NCBI GenBank assembly: GCA_026119855.1
Contig: JAOWBW010000076.1
Coordinates: forward strand, 1,178,001 to 1,242,000
Direction: 5' to 3'
Length of the DNA stretch: 64,000 nucleotides
Origin: Campanula takesimana
Lineage: Eukaryota; Streptophyta; Magnoliopsida; Asterales; Campanulaceae
Shown: piece by piece, positions 31,733 to 42,818 of the stretch
Numbering within the stretch: the first letter of the stretch is position 1
Layout: every line of letters starts with the position of its first letter
The notes under the pieces: model-generated
Databases searched by the model: none
Seen by the model: only the letters and a program-made list of their open reading frames with translations
Told to the model about the DNA's origin: nothing
Position numbers and translations under genes: made by a program

Positions 31733-33502
31733 CCTTTGTTTGAACAGGATATGATGGTTTCTTGGTTGAGAAAGTGTTGAGGCTAGCTAGGACCATTGTC
31801 TCAATAGCCCTATTACCAGTTGGGGGAGTATAAGTTTTGAGAGTGGGATTTTCAGCTCCAAGACCAGATCTGTCCCCAGGATGTCTTTGATTTAAGTGAT
31901 ACAAAGATAGAGCATTGCTTGATTTGTTCCAAGAATCAATCTTGCTTTTTAGGGCATTGTTTTCTTCCTTCAAGGTACTCATTTCTTGTTCAGAATCCTT
32001 TGGGGTTTTGAACAATCAGTCTTAGCTGTTGAGCTAAGTATGTCACTTTCAAGTTTCTGACACTTGTTCTCCAGATCATTTTTGGTGGTTTCAAGGGTGA
32101 GAATTGAAGATTTGAGTTTTTCAATGGTTTTTGTTTGCTCAAGGTTTTCAGTGATGAGGGAGGCAAAGCTGGAGTCTTGTTTTTTCTTTTGAATTAAAAG
32201 GGTGCAGATCAATATTTAGTGAGTTAAAATTATGTACCTCTTTTAATTGTTTTGCAGCAGCTAAGGCCTCTAGATCTTCCTCATTGTCAGAATCTTCATC
32301 TTCTTAGGCAACAAGACACAGTAATGCTTCTTCTTCATCACAATCTGAGTCAGATGAGTCAAGATCTTCATCACTGAACCTAGATGAGTCAGCAAGCATG
32401 ACTTGTTCTTTATTTCTGTTATTTTTAGCTTTGACACAATTGTAGCAATTGCATCTGGAGCTATGAATAACTTCTTTAGAGTATGTCATTCTTTTTGATT
32501 TATCTTTTTGTTTCTTAGGTTTAGTGCATTTAGCATCAAAGTGATCTGGCTTTCCACAATTATAGCACTCCACACTTTTCTTTACAGTTTCTTGAGGTGG
32601 GTTGGAGTATGAGGGAGTGTATCTTCTATCAAAGGCTCTCTTTTGATGTCTCATGGCATTTCTGACAGCCATAGATATCAGGCTGGGAATGTCATCTTGA
32701 GAGATGGGCTTTGATTCTTTCTTGGGGGTTATGTTCAGTTTTTGCAGGGCATTGTTTACCAGAACATCAATGTCCTGTTGAGTGAACAATTTTTGGTTTG
32801 CTCTTGTGCAACCATAGCAAGAGTTTGGGATATAGTGGGTGCTGGTTGAATTTTGATCATTCCTTCAAGCTCATAAGCTTCAAGTTTCCCAGAGTATTGT
32901 TCTACTGTCATGGTGCTCCATTCAGCTCCTTCTCTAATGGGTAGAGCCACCTTTTCATATTCTTGGGGAAGGTTTGAGTATATCTTTAAGCATAGGTCAG
33001 CTTGGGTAAATGCTTTGCCATGGTCTGAAATGGCTCTTACAAGGTCTTCAAACCTTGGTCTTGCAGCACTGACCTTTTCTCCAGGATAGAATTTAAAGTT
33101 ATCTAATTGTCTGAGTAAGTTATAGAGATTCTGTGTTCTGACACTTGTGTGTTTAGTGAAATTAGTGTGTATTAAGTCCCATGCAGCTTTAGCACTTGTA
33201 ACTTCAGCTATTTCTTGAGCAAGGGAGTCATTTACACTCTTTTGCAGAATATTTTTAACTTTTAGGTTAGCAGACATTAGTTGTTTCTTAGATTCAGTCC
33301 ATGATTCAGGGGATTTGGTTTTGCTTTCTCCTCCATTTGTTTCAGCTTGAACTGGTGGTTCTATTTCATGTTTCAAGACATACCAGTTCCATATGCTATT
33401 AGCATCTAGATAGGTTTTAATTTTTGATGAATAAATCTCAAAAGATCCACAGTCATCAATATGTGGTATGTCCTTCTCATTGTTTCTTCTTGGTTGAGGC
33501 AT
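31733..33502 (-). pseudogene. Sirevirus gag B, N-terminal part right of the nested element
   Basis: First ATG after the primer site at 33502 (MPQPRRNNEKD). Gag core, CCHC knuckle CYNCGKPDHFDAKC near 32555, acidic tract, coiled-coil-like segment, ending at the Tat insertion. Frame changes occur near 32770 (between the core and the AQEQT-like junction), near 32305 and near 31990. Compare copies A and C for domain order. Confidence 0.86.
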
Positions 33503-33568
33503 GGTGGGTTGAATAGATCTTTCACAAGTTGTTAGACTCTTTATGGTGAATCCAAGCTCTGGTGCCAA

Positions 33569-34891
33569 TTGAAAGGTCCTGTTTACTAAAATTAACAGAT
33601 AGGTTAAAACTTGAATAGCTAACTGGTTTGGGAGTTAGCTGTTGAGAGATTAAAGGTAGAGTAATTATGCAGCGGAAAATAATTAAGTAAAGAAACAAAA
33701 ATAGACAATGTGCAGTGTGTGTTTAAGTGTAGAGACAAGAGTGTACATAAGGATTTTCAAGTGGTTCAGAGGTATAGTTCTTCTCTTACATCCACCCCCA
33801 CTGTTAGAACAGTGAGACCAATTCACTATAATCCGTTCTCTTTAATAACTTACAAGAATTGATAAGGCAAGTTCCCTGAACTCCTTCTACTTAATTGACA
33901 CTTCAATTAAGGTTGCTTATTTCAAAGCGAAAAGAAAAAGAAAACTAAAAATGCACAAGTGTGTTTACAAAGATATAGCTTGGCTGTTAGCTAGGTTTGA
34001 AGAGGGTTGTAACTGGGTGCTAAATGGCACAAGATTTGCAGGGGTGTAATGCAAATGAATCTGTAATACAGATTTGGGGTTCTTGGGAAGCAACAACGGT
34101 GGTTTAGGTTATGTGTGTGTTTTTGGAAGAGTGTGTGATAATGTTCCAGTGTGTTTTCTTATATAGGATATGAATATATCCGTTGGGGGACAAGAAAACA
34201 CATGGGGAACATGTTTCCAGAAGTACAGCTTTGACTGGGTAAAGTAGTGTTGACTTAATACTTTATTTCTCTATGCTGGCTGTCCATGCTGGAGGTGCTG
34301 GTGGAGAATTGCATGCTTGATTAATTACGTAGTTATTTTATACTAAAATAACTATTCCTTCAAGAATCTGGATCATTTGGAGTCAGCTGTTGGATTTGCA
34401 TGGACTTAGCTGTTGGCACAGGGGAGATAGCTGCTGGGATTGTAGATTTGATCAGGAAGATACTATAGGTTGTTCCAATCAGTGGAATAACTTATTCTTC
34501 AATCTTGTGAAGCTTTTCAGATGGCTGTTGGACAGTTGGAGTCTTAGCTGTTGGTGAAAAGTCAAATAGCTGTTGGGATAGCTGTTGGGTTTGAACTGGA
34601 TGATCTGCTTTAGCATGTTTGCAAATAGGGTTTCTGTAATTCATATGAGTGTAAATGAATGTAGAAATGATATATATCTAGTTCATTTGATGTATATATT
34701 ATTAGTTGATCCTTGAACAGTCTTAGCTGTTGGTATATACATGAACTGAATAGATAGCTGTTGGGTCTGTTCTTGGGTTGCCTGTGGATCAGGTCTTTGT
34801 ATGCTTTGTATAAACAACTGGAATGATTATTTATTTATCAAAACATATTTACTATGATTAATCAGGTTAATAACATAGTGAGGTACTAACA
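33569..34891 (-). repeat. 5' LTR of element B (1323 bp)
   Basis: Matches 9985-11300 closely. The primer site just inside reads TGGCACCAGAGC (33555-33566), two changes from the standard. U3 contains TAGCTGTTG words near 34406, 34548, 34566, 34579, 34729 and 34758. A 5-bp insertion beside the MYB-type site (TATCCGTTGGG near 34178) distinguishes it from the other LTR. The duplication GATAC follows at 34892-34896. Confidence 0.94.
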
Positions 34892-34896
34892 GATAC

Positions 34897-35023
34897 TATG
34901 GTTATATCCCATTTGATACGCCTTTCAGGCCAGGTTCAAACTTCAGGAGTTGCTTATAAAATGTAGCTCGTTTTCCATGATTTTTCATTACCAAGAAACC
35001 TGGAAAAATGCAAAGCATATGGA
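34897..35023. other. Short host segment between element B and the copia element
   Basis: 127 bp of unique DNA. Together with 9363-9979 and 39979-40009 it makes up the original spacer between the two divergent MIR395 pairs. I see no gene in it. Confidence 0.5.
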
Positions 35024-35028
35024 AATTC

Positions 35029-35255
35029 TATTAGCCGTGGTTTTGGAATCACAGTTTCATTCACCTAAGATACGTTTGTTGTATAGGATATACTTAATAT
35101 TTGTGGTGATATGGTTTGTATAGAAAAGATTGCTAGAATAGTGGTCAGTAAATAGAGTCCTATTTTACCTAAATTAGGTTTCCTTTCCTAGTTGTAATCT
35201 ATATATGCTGTACTTATGAGAATAAACAAATACGGTGAAAATTTCCCCAATTCCA
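35029..35255 (+). repeat. 5' LTR of the Ale-like element
   Basis: Contains a TATATATGCTG stretch and AATAAAC near the end as possible TATA and polyadenylation signals. Pairs with 39752-39978. Confidence 0.9.
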
Positions 35256-35331
35256 ATTCAGCCTAAATTCGATCTAAGGCGTACCTGTTCTCTTCCCTTC
35301 TTTTCCAGCCTCTTGATTTCTTGTTATTATC

Positions 35332-38300
35332 TTGGCTACCATAAGAGACACACCGAACACTGATTCATCTGGACTTTCTCAGTCGATGTATATTGCCCCT
35401 AATTCCCTACCAGTCTTCTATAACCCTAACTCCATTATGGGACAGACCTTCTTGACCAAAGAGAACTATATCAATTGGTCAAGTCTTTTCAAAACTCTCC
35501 TACGAACCCTTGATCTTCTCTACATCATCGATCCAACCCCACCCCCAGCGCAACTACCCGATGGTAAAGATAACCCCAAACACGTACTATGGACCAAAGG
35601 CACGGATCTTGTCTTTGGTTGGATTAAAGGGACCGTAACCCCTGCTGTCCAGCCGTATCTCAATTCTTGCTACACTGCACCTGCTGCCTGGGCTACTCTC
35701 GCCAAACGGTTTGGCGCATCGTCTGCTCTTCAAATTGACATCCTAAAAGAGAAGCTTCATGGATTGAAAAAGGCGCCAGACACCACCATTGCTGATTACC
35801 TTCTTCAAGCCTCTACTATCTCGGACTCTCTTACCGCTGCAGGAGAGCCAATTGATGATTCCGTCCTTATTCAGCGGGTTTTGGGCGGATTGGGGCAAGA
35901 ATACAAGGAATTTTTGACATCCGTTGCCACCATTCATGCCCAAAATCCCCTTACAGTGGATGTTATGTCCGATCTATTGTTGAAGGAAGAGATACTTCTC
36001 CAGAAATTTGCAACCCCAGTGCCGACATCATCTGCCCTAATTGCTGAACACAAGGGTTCCTCGTTTGCTATGCCGCCGCCGTCTTTCTCTGCAAATCGGG
36101 GAGGCTCGAACAATCATCGTGGTACGCATAATCAGAACAGAGGTCGTGGGGGTGGTAATCGTTCGTCTGGAGGGTACACCAGCTGGAACTCTTCGTGGAA
36201 TGGGAATAGGGGTGGTCGCCGTGGATCAGGCGGTCAAAACCACTACCGAGGTCAAAGTCAGCATCGAGGTGGGTCGGGTCAGTCCAATGGACGTGGTATA
36301 TTGCCTAGACCCAATATTGTCTGTCAGTGGTGTTTTAATCCAGGACATGGAGCTCGTGAATGCAACAATTATCAGGCGCATCTGTCTCACTCGGAACCAG
36401 CTATTCTTGACTCCGGTGCCACTAACCACATGACCTCGAATCCGTCTTCCTTTTCTGAGTATTATCCGTACACAGGTAAAGATGCAATTACTGTTTCTAA
36501 TGGCTCTAAATTAAATATTGCTAGCATTGGTAGTTCTTATGTTACTACTAATAACCATTCTTTTCATCTCCGTAATATTTTATACGTCCCCAATCTTCAT
36601 AAACATTTATTATCTATTCGCCAATTTTCTAAAGATAATAACTGTTTCTTTGAACTTGACTTTTCTGGTTTTCGTGTCAAGGACAATCGGACGAAGGAGA
36701 TTCTTCTTTCTGGCAGTAACTCTGGCGGTTTATACAAGCTTTCCTTCATTTCAAACTCCCCAAGTAGTCCCGTTGCTCTTCTTGGAGAAAGATCGAGTCA
36801 AGCAACCTGGCATGACCGTTTGGGTCACCCCTCTCTCCAAGTCCTTAAAGTCTTAAGTCAGAAATTTAGTTTACCTTTAAGTCATAAAATTAGTGAACAA
36901 CAATGTTGTCACTGGTGTCCTTTAGGCAAGTCTAGCAAGTTGTCTTTTTCTTCTCGAATATTTAATGCATTGAATCCTCTTGATATGCTACATTTAGATG
37001 TTTGGGGTCCGTCCCCCGTTGCTTATTTGAATGGTTTTCGGTATTATCTCTCTATTGTTGATGATTACTCTCGCTTTGTGTGGCTTTTTCCCATGACACA
37101 TAAATCCAATGTGACTGATATATTTAGTTCTTTTAAAACTCAAATTGAGAACCAATTATCCCGTCGCATTTCTGTTATCCAAACTGTAAAATCCATTCAA
37201 ACTGATGGGGGGCGAATTTACCAGTCGTGCTTTTCTCGCTTTTATTCGCACCTCTGGCATTAACCATCAAATAACTTGTCCCTACACACCACAACAAAAT
37301 GGGGTAGTCGAGCGCAAACACCGTCATATTGTCGAAATGGGTCTATGTCTTATGTCCAAAGCGAAAGTTCCTTACAAATTTTGGTTAGAAGCTTTTAATA
37401 CCGCTGTCTATCTCATAAATCGTCTTCCCATGCGACAACAAAAGTTTGTTTCTCCTTACCAAAAACTTTGGAAACGTGTTCCCGATTATCGATTTCTCAA
37501 GGTCTTTGGTTGTTCTTGTTTTCCGTATATTGTCCCTACTAATGCTCATAAATTAATGCCTAAATCAACACATTGCATCTTTCTTGGGTATGATAGTTCT
37601 CGTAAAGGCTATCGATGTATGGACCTATTAAATGAGAAACTTTATATTTCTCGCCATGTGGTATTTGATGAACTTTCTTTTCCGTGGCAAGATAGGAACA
37701 ATTATACTTCTCACACAGGTTCACCAGCTCCACCCTTCTCAGTTGGCCATAATGCTGGGTCACCTACAGCAATTGCGCCTATGCCACATGGGCCACGATC
37801 TGCACCAAAGTCTGGTCCTGCCCAAGCTTCTTATCAGCCGGCCCAGGCTCCTTCTCAGCCGGCCCACTCTTCATCAAATCCGGCCCAATCTCCTTCACGG
37901 ACTAGGGAGCGGTCTCCTACCCATGTTGGGCCTTCCCTTAGCAGGCCAAATAATCAACCATCCAGACCCAATTTTCACCATTCGCCTATACCCCTCCAGT
38001 TTGGCAGCATCTCCAGGACCGCTCCCTCATCTTCTCTACTGTCCAGTCCAGTCCCTGAAGATTCAGGAATTTCATCTACTGTCCCTGAAGTTTCTAATAA
38101 CTCCAGTCCGTCCCAGCAGTCATCTGAATCCTCCACTCCTCCCCTCAACTATCGAGGTATGGCTGATTTATACAATGACACCTCTCCTATTGCCATTGAT
38201 TACAGCCTTGTTGCTATCAATAATGATCCATTTTATGAACCACAGACTTTCAAACAAGCCTCACAATATTCACATTGGCAATCTGCCATGACTGACGAAA

Positions 38301-39744
38301 TATCTGCCTTACACAAGAACAACACTTGGTCCCTTGTTTCGTGTAAGCCCGATATTAATATTGTTGGCTGTCGGTGGATCTATAAAGTCAAACGCAAAGC
38401 CGATGGGTCTCTGGATCGTCACAAGGCTCGCTTAGTCGCTCAGGGGTTTACTCAACAAGTGGGATTGGATTACGATGAAACTTTTAGCGCTGTGGTCAAA
38501 CCTTCTACCATTCGCACTGTCTTATCTATTGCTCACTCTCAGGACTGGGTTATTAAACAGCTAGATGTGCGCAATGCCTTTTTGAATGGTTTCCTAAATG
38601 AAGAGGTCTACATGAAGCAACCTCCTGGCTTTGTGGATCCCACTGCTTCCACTCATGTCTATAAGCTTCACAAAGCGTTATATCGTCTGAAACAGTCGCC
38701 CCGTGCTTGGTTTCAACGCTTACATGACTTCCTTCTTCGTTTTGGATTTTTTAACAGTCGGTCAGACTCCTCGTTGTTTGTCCGGCATGTCTCTGATTCG
38801 ACCACAATCATCCTCATCTATGTTGTCGACATCATCATCACCGGCTCTTCTCCTTCTGCTATTGCCACTATTATTACCGACATTCGTCAGCTCGGTGATC
38901 TGAGTTTCTTTCTTGGCCTTGAGGTTGCTCGTGACTCCAAGACTCTACGTCTAAGTCAACCCCGGTATGCTCGTGATTTGCTTGCTCGCTTCAATATGAC
39001 CGACTGCAAACCATCGTCTACACCTACAGTTCCCAACTCCCATCTTTCCTGTCATGATGGCGAGTTACTACTGGACCCTACTGTCTATCGTAGTTTGGTC
39101 GGTGGCCTTCAGTATCTCACGTTGACACGTCCGAACATTTCGTTAATCAAGTTTGTCAATTTATGCATCAACCTCGCACCATTCACTTGATTGCTGCTAA
39201 GCGGATCGTTCGGTTTATTAATGGTACCATTGATCTGGGACTCACATTCCATCGGTCTTCTAACTACTCTCTCCGAGCATACTCCGATGCCGACTGGGCC
39301 GGTGATCCCGATGATCGTCGCTCCACGACAGGCGCTTGCATATTCATTGGACCAAACATTGTTTCTTGGATGGCAAAGAAACAATCCACTGTATCTCGCT
39401 CAAGCAGTGAAGCAGAATATCGGGCTCTCGCTACGACCACTGCTGAACTCCGATGGTTCTCGTATCTGTTTCGAGAACTACGATTACCATTTTCCCCTTC
39501 CTCTCTCTTTTATGACAACCTTTCGGCACTTCACATGGCAAGCAATCCGGTCTTCCATGCTCGCACTCGCCACATTGAGATCGACTATCACTTCATTCGT
39601 GAACTCGTCACTCGTGGTTTTTTGACTCTCCACTATGTTCCCACCGATGACCAACTTGCCGATATATTTACGAAAGGTCTCCCTAAGCCGCGCTTCCAAG
39701 CATTGTCAGTCAAGCTGCGCCTTCCCTACGGCCGTCTTGCTTGA
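35332..39744 (+). pseudogene. Ale-like gag-pol polyprotein, frameshifted
   Basis: The open frame begins TTG GCT ACC at 35332, where an ATG probably once stood; the next ATG is at 35386. Order: UBN2-like gag, an Arg/Gly-rich stretch, a zinc knuckle CQWCFNPGHGARECNNY (near 36330), protease LDSGATNHMT, integrase zinc region, integrase core (DDYSRFVWLFP; PYTPQQNGVVERKHRHI), RT and RNase H (AYSDADWAGDP, SSSEAEYRALA). A one-base change in the G run 37207-37212 shifts frame inside the integrase core, and a second shift near 39150 separates RNase H. The RT active site reads YVVD at 38819-38830 (GTC for the first Asp), so this copy could not reverse transcribe. The stop is at 39742-39744, just before the polypurine tract. 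Confidence 0.9.
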
Positions 39745-39751
39745 GGGGGGG

Positions 39752-39978
39752 TATTAGCCGTGATTTTGGAATCACAGTTTCATTCACCTAAGATACGTTT
39801 GTTGTATAGGATATACTTAATATTTGTGGTGATATGGTTTGTATAGAAAAGATTGCTAGAATAGTGGTCAGTAAATAGAGTCCTATTTTACCTAAATTAG
39901 GTTTCCTTTCCTAGTTGTAATCTATATATGCTGTAGTTATGAGAATAAACAAATACGGTGAAAATTTCCCCAATTCCA
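39752..39978 (+). repeat. 3' LTR of the Ale-like element
   Basis: Copy of 35029-35255 with about two substitutions (about 1%). Confidence 0.9.
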
Positions 39979-40009
39979 ATGTTCTTCCCGGTCTATCGTT
40001 TCTAACAAA

Positions 40010-40134
40010 GTCAAGTGTCCCCTAGAGTTCCCTAAGAACACCTCATTGGGATACATTTAAGTCTTGTTTAGGGACTAGGGTATACCTCAATCCTACTGAA
40101 GTGTTTGGGGGAACTCTGTGTGCCGCCTGACACG
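40010..40134 (+). ncRNA. MIR395: MIR395 hairpin 3
   Basis: Plus-strand stem. The 5' arm is TGTCCCCTAGAGTTCCC (40016-40032) followed by the star region to about 40050; the 3' arm carries the mature 21-mer at 40096-40116, which begins CTGAAGTGTTTGG and matches canonical miR395 exactly. The loop is about 40 nt. It lies 31 bp beyond the Ale-like LTR, so upstream promoter sequence may have been displaced. Confidence 0.95.
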
Positions 40135-40237
40135 GGTTAGTTTTTATGTGATTATTTTGCTCAATATGAATATTGCCGGTTTCTTGTGATTTAATTACCA
40201 TATAGTTAAAAGCTAACAAGAAGAAATGAAGGGACGG

Positions 40238-40365
40238 CCAAGTGTCCCCTAGAGTTCCCTTGTAATACTTCATTGGGATATATGCTTTTAACGCTATCAC
40301 TAGATAGTGGATAAAGCTAATTAACCTACTGAAGTGTTTGGGGGAACTCCAGGTGCCACTTGACA
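40238..40365 (+). ncRNA. MIR395: MIR395 hairpin 4
   Basis: A second plus-strand copy about 230 bp downstream. Mature 21-mer at 40329-40349, again exactly canonical. The stem extends outward: GGCCAAGTGTCCCCTAGAG pairs with the region CTCCAGGTGCCACTTGACAC. Hairpins 3 and 4 could be processed from one primary transcript, which is common in plant MIR395 clusters. Confidence 0.95.
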
Positions 40366-40380
40366 CACACAAAGATCAGC

Positions 40381-41032
40381 AAGAATGAGCAATCCTGCAT
40401 TTTGTGAGTTACCCTTGCAAATACTCTTATTTTTGGATTGTTTGGAACCTCTCTTTAGGAGTTTAAACACAATCTTGTTATGGTATGGGCCTCGTGATGC
40501 ACTTTGGTTATCTCCATATGAAATTTGGTCAAAAAATGATTTTCCCATTCTACTATTCAAACTTTAATGAATATCAACACTTACTTTACTAGCCATGTTT
40601 TGTTTATGCACTTTTAAGCCATAATGTAGAAATGGGAATAATGAGACAATAAGAAATGGCAAATGTGAAGATCATTTTGGGACCCAGGGAGTATATATTA
40701 AGGTTTCAGACTGTTGTTCATTCACATTATTTATAGCTAGCTTCATTAGATGGTTCAATAACTATAAATCTTTTGATAAATATCACTTTACATTCGGTGA
40801 AGATAATTGTGGGTTGTATATTATGAAACTGCAATTTTGCAAAAGAAACGTGCACAAATTAACTTCAAGTTATACAGCTCTTTTTCAAAGATGGTTTGGA
40901 GATGGACATCTAAAATACCCAAAAGCTTTGATAGTCCCTTTCAAATTAATACTAGTATTATTTTCTAGTAATCTAAGAATTCAAGAATTACTCAAGCGAA
41001 TAACTGAATGTTGATGAAGCAGTAAAAATGCA
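40381..41032. other. Intergenic DNA between MIR395 and the ZIP gene
   Basis: I see no gene. Near 40670-40694 the sequence ATTTTGGGACCCAGGGAGTA looks like one decayed Stowaway MITE end. The microRNA and ZIP genes point toward each other across this stretch. Confidence 0.5.
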
Positions 41033-41038
41033 TTTATT
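41033..41038 (-). terminator. Possible polyadenylation signal of the ZIP gene
   Basis: AATAAA on the minus strand, about 157 nt past the ZIP stop codon. Confidence 0.45.
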
Positions 41039-41194
41039 GACATAACGAAACATTACAGAACTACATTATCTTTGAGGGGAAATTCAACATGGTTGATACA
41101 TCCCTCTCAAATTCAAACTTTTCAGAAAATGAAAAAGAAAAGAAAAAGAAACGTTGAAATTTTCATTCACAGCATTCAATCATAGATCAAGACA

Positions 41195-42592
41195 TCAAGC
41201 CCATATAGCCATGACAGACATGCCACCAGCTCCCAAAAGGACAGCAAGGTAACATTTAAGTTGAAGCTTTATGCTACCTTGAAGTTTTGGAGCCATGAAA
41301 TCTGCTGCAAGAAGGTCCACCAAAGCCATGTAAATCAAAAGACCCGCAGATGAAGCGTTAAGCAGTCCAACCGTGATCAAAGAGCTGGGGCTATTCTCTT
41401 TGTATGTTCTCGACAATGCTAACCCTAATGCAATTCCAAATGGAGTTGTAACCGAAAAGAAGAACACCATGATTGCTTTCTTCATCATCTTGTACTCAGC
41501 CTGTCAAAAGTGAATATTTTTAAAATGAAAAAAGTTACTGCCTCTGTCTGAGAAAAATGTCACACTTTCCATTTTTGTCAATCCGTCCAATAATAAATGT
41601 CACATTTCTAAATTAGGAAAGAGTATTACTACAATTTTACCATTGTAGATACAACGTACAATTAAATAAGTAAAGCACATTTTTTCCAAAAACGTTAATA
41701 ATTCAGATGCGACATTTATTTTGAGACAAAATGTTGTCCAACAAAGGTGTACCTGGAGAATGCAACCACCAAGGCCCATTCCTTCAAACATTTGATGGAA
41801 ACAAAGAGCAGCTACAAGTGGTTTTATAGTGCAGGTATTGTTCGAGGCTCCAAGAGACAGCCCTATCACAACTGAATGTACAACAATTCCCAGCTCGAGT
41901 ACCTGGCAAATAAATCTCCATTAAGTACATGAGATGGTGCTATATGTACAATCTTTTTCCAGAATGAATGAAAAGATTTTCATTGTTCTTTTTGATATAT
42001 TTAAAAATTAAAGTACCAAGAAATCACAGATAAATGGTTAAAGTAAAGTACATTCATGGTAAGGACAAAATGCAAGATCAAGATTACTGGAGTGAAGATA
42101 ATGTAATATACAAAAGAAGGTGAGCTCCTTCTTATAAAAAGATAGTCAACTTTTGTTGATTAACAGAACTGAACTGTTTTCTGATGAATAGGGGAAAAAA
42201 AGAAGCTTTCTTTTAGTTGATCAATATAACACTGCATCATTATATGAATAAATAATATAGTATATAATTAGATGAGATCATTCAAGAGAGTACAAAGAAG
42301 TACTCCCTCCGTCCCAGAGTAAGAGTCCTACTTTCCATTTTGGTACGTCCCAGAGTAAGAGTCCTATTCCTAAAATGGCAAAGAATCTTTACTATTCACC
42401 CCACTCATTCTCTCTCCTATTTTACTTTTATACTCACAACACCAATCAATTCACTATTCTCTCTCACTCATTCTCTCTCCTATTTTACTTTTACATTCAC
42501 AACATTTACACCACTTCCAATATTTATTAATAAGCGTGCAAATGAGGGGTAGGACTCTTACTCTGGGAAGGAGGGAGTACTATATTTGTGCG

Positions 42593-42658
<66 letters not shown>

Positions 42659-42773
42659 GTTTTTACCTAATGTATCCAAGTAATATATCCAATGATGTAT
42701 CCAAGTGAACCATTGGATACATTAGTTTTTTACCTAATGTATCCAAGTTCTCACGGTTCTCACACGAGAACGA

Positions 42774-42818
<45 letters not shown>

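Larger units (their letters stand above)
9985..34891 (-). mobile_element. Sirevirus-like element B, complete borders, with nested insertions
   Basis: Borders are exact: GATAC at 9980-9984 and again at 34892-34896, TG...CA LTRs of 1316 and 1323 bp, a primer site inside the right LTR and a polypurine tract inside the left LTR. Internal order on the minus strand is gag, protease-integrase-RT-RNase H, antisense ORF, sense ORF3, 3' LTR. A Tat element (20472-31727) splits gag. Without that insert the element is about 13.6 kb. The LTRs differ by about 1% over the stretch I compared, so the insertion is fairly recent even though the coding regions are broken. Its LTR is a different subfamily from A, C and D. 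Confidence 0.95.
35029..39978 (+). mobile_element. Ale-like Ty1/copia element, plus strand, defective
   Basis: Two 227-bp direct repeats (35029-35255 and 39752-39978) differ at only about two positions and bracket a gag-pol region. The repeats start TATTAGCC rather than TG and end AATTCCA. A polypurine tract GAGGGGGG (39744-39751) directly precedes the second. I find no standard tRNA-Met primer site after the first, and no clean target duplication (AATTC on the left, ATGTT on the right). The small LTRs and gag/pol wording suggest the Ale/Retrofit lineage. It inserted just beside MIR395 hairpin 3. Confidence 0.88.

Noticed and set aside
35024..35028. AATTC as the target duplication of the Ale-like element
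   Set aside because: The right flank after the repeat is ATGTT. AATTC occurs inside the shared LTR end, so the match is ambiguous.
40043..40560. Minus-strand open frames over MIR395 hairpins 3 and 4
   Set aside because: They are chance frames across the microRNA stems.
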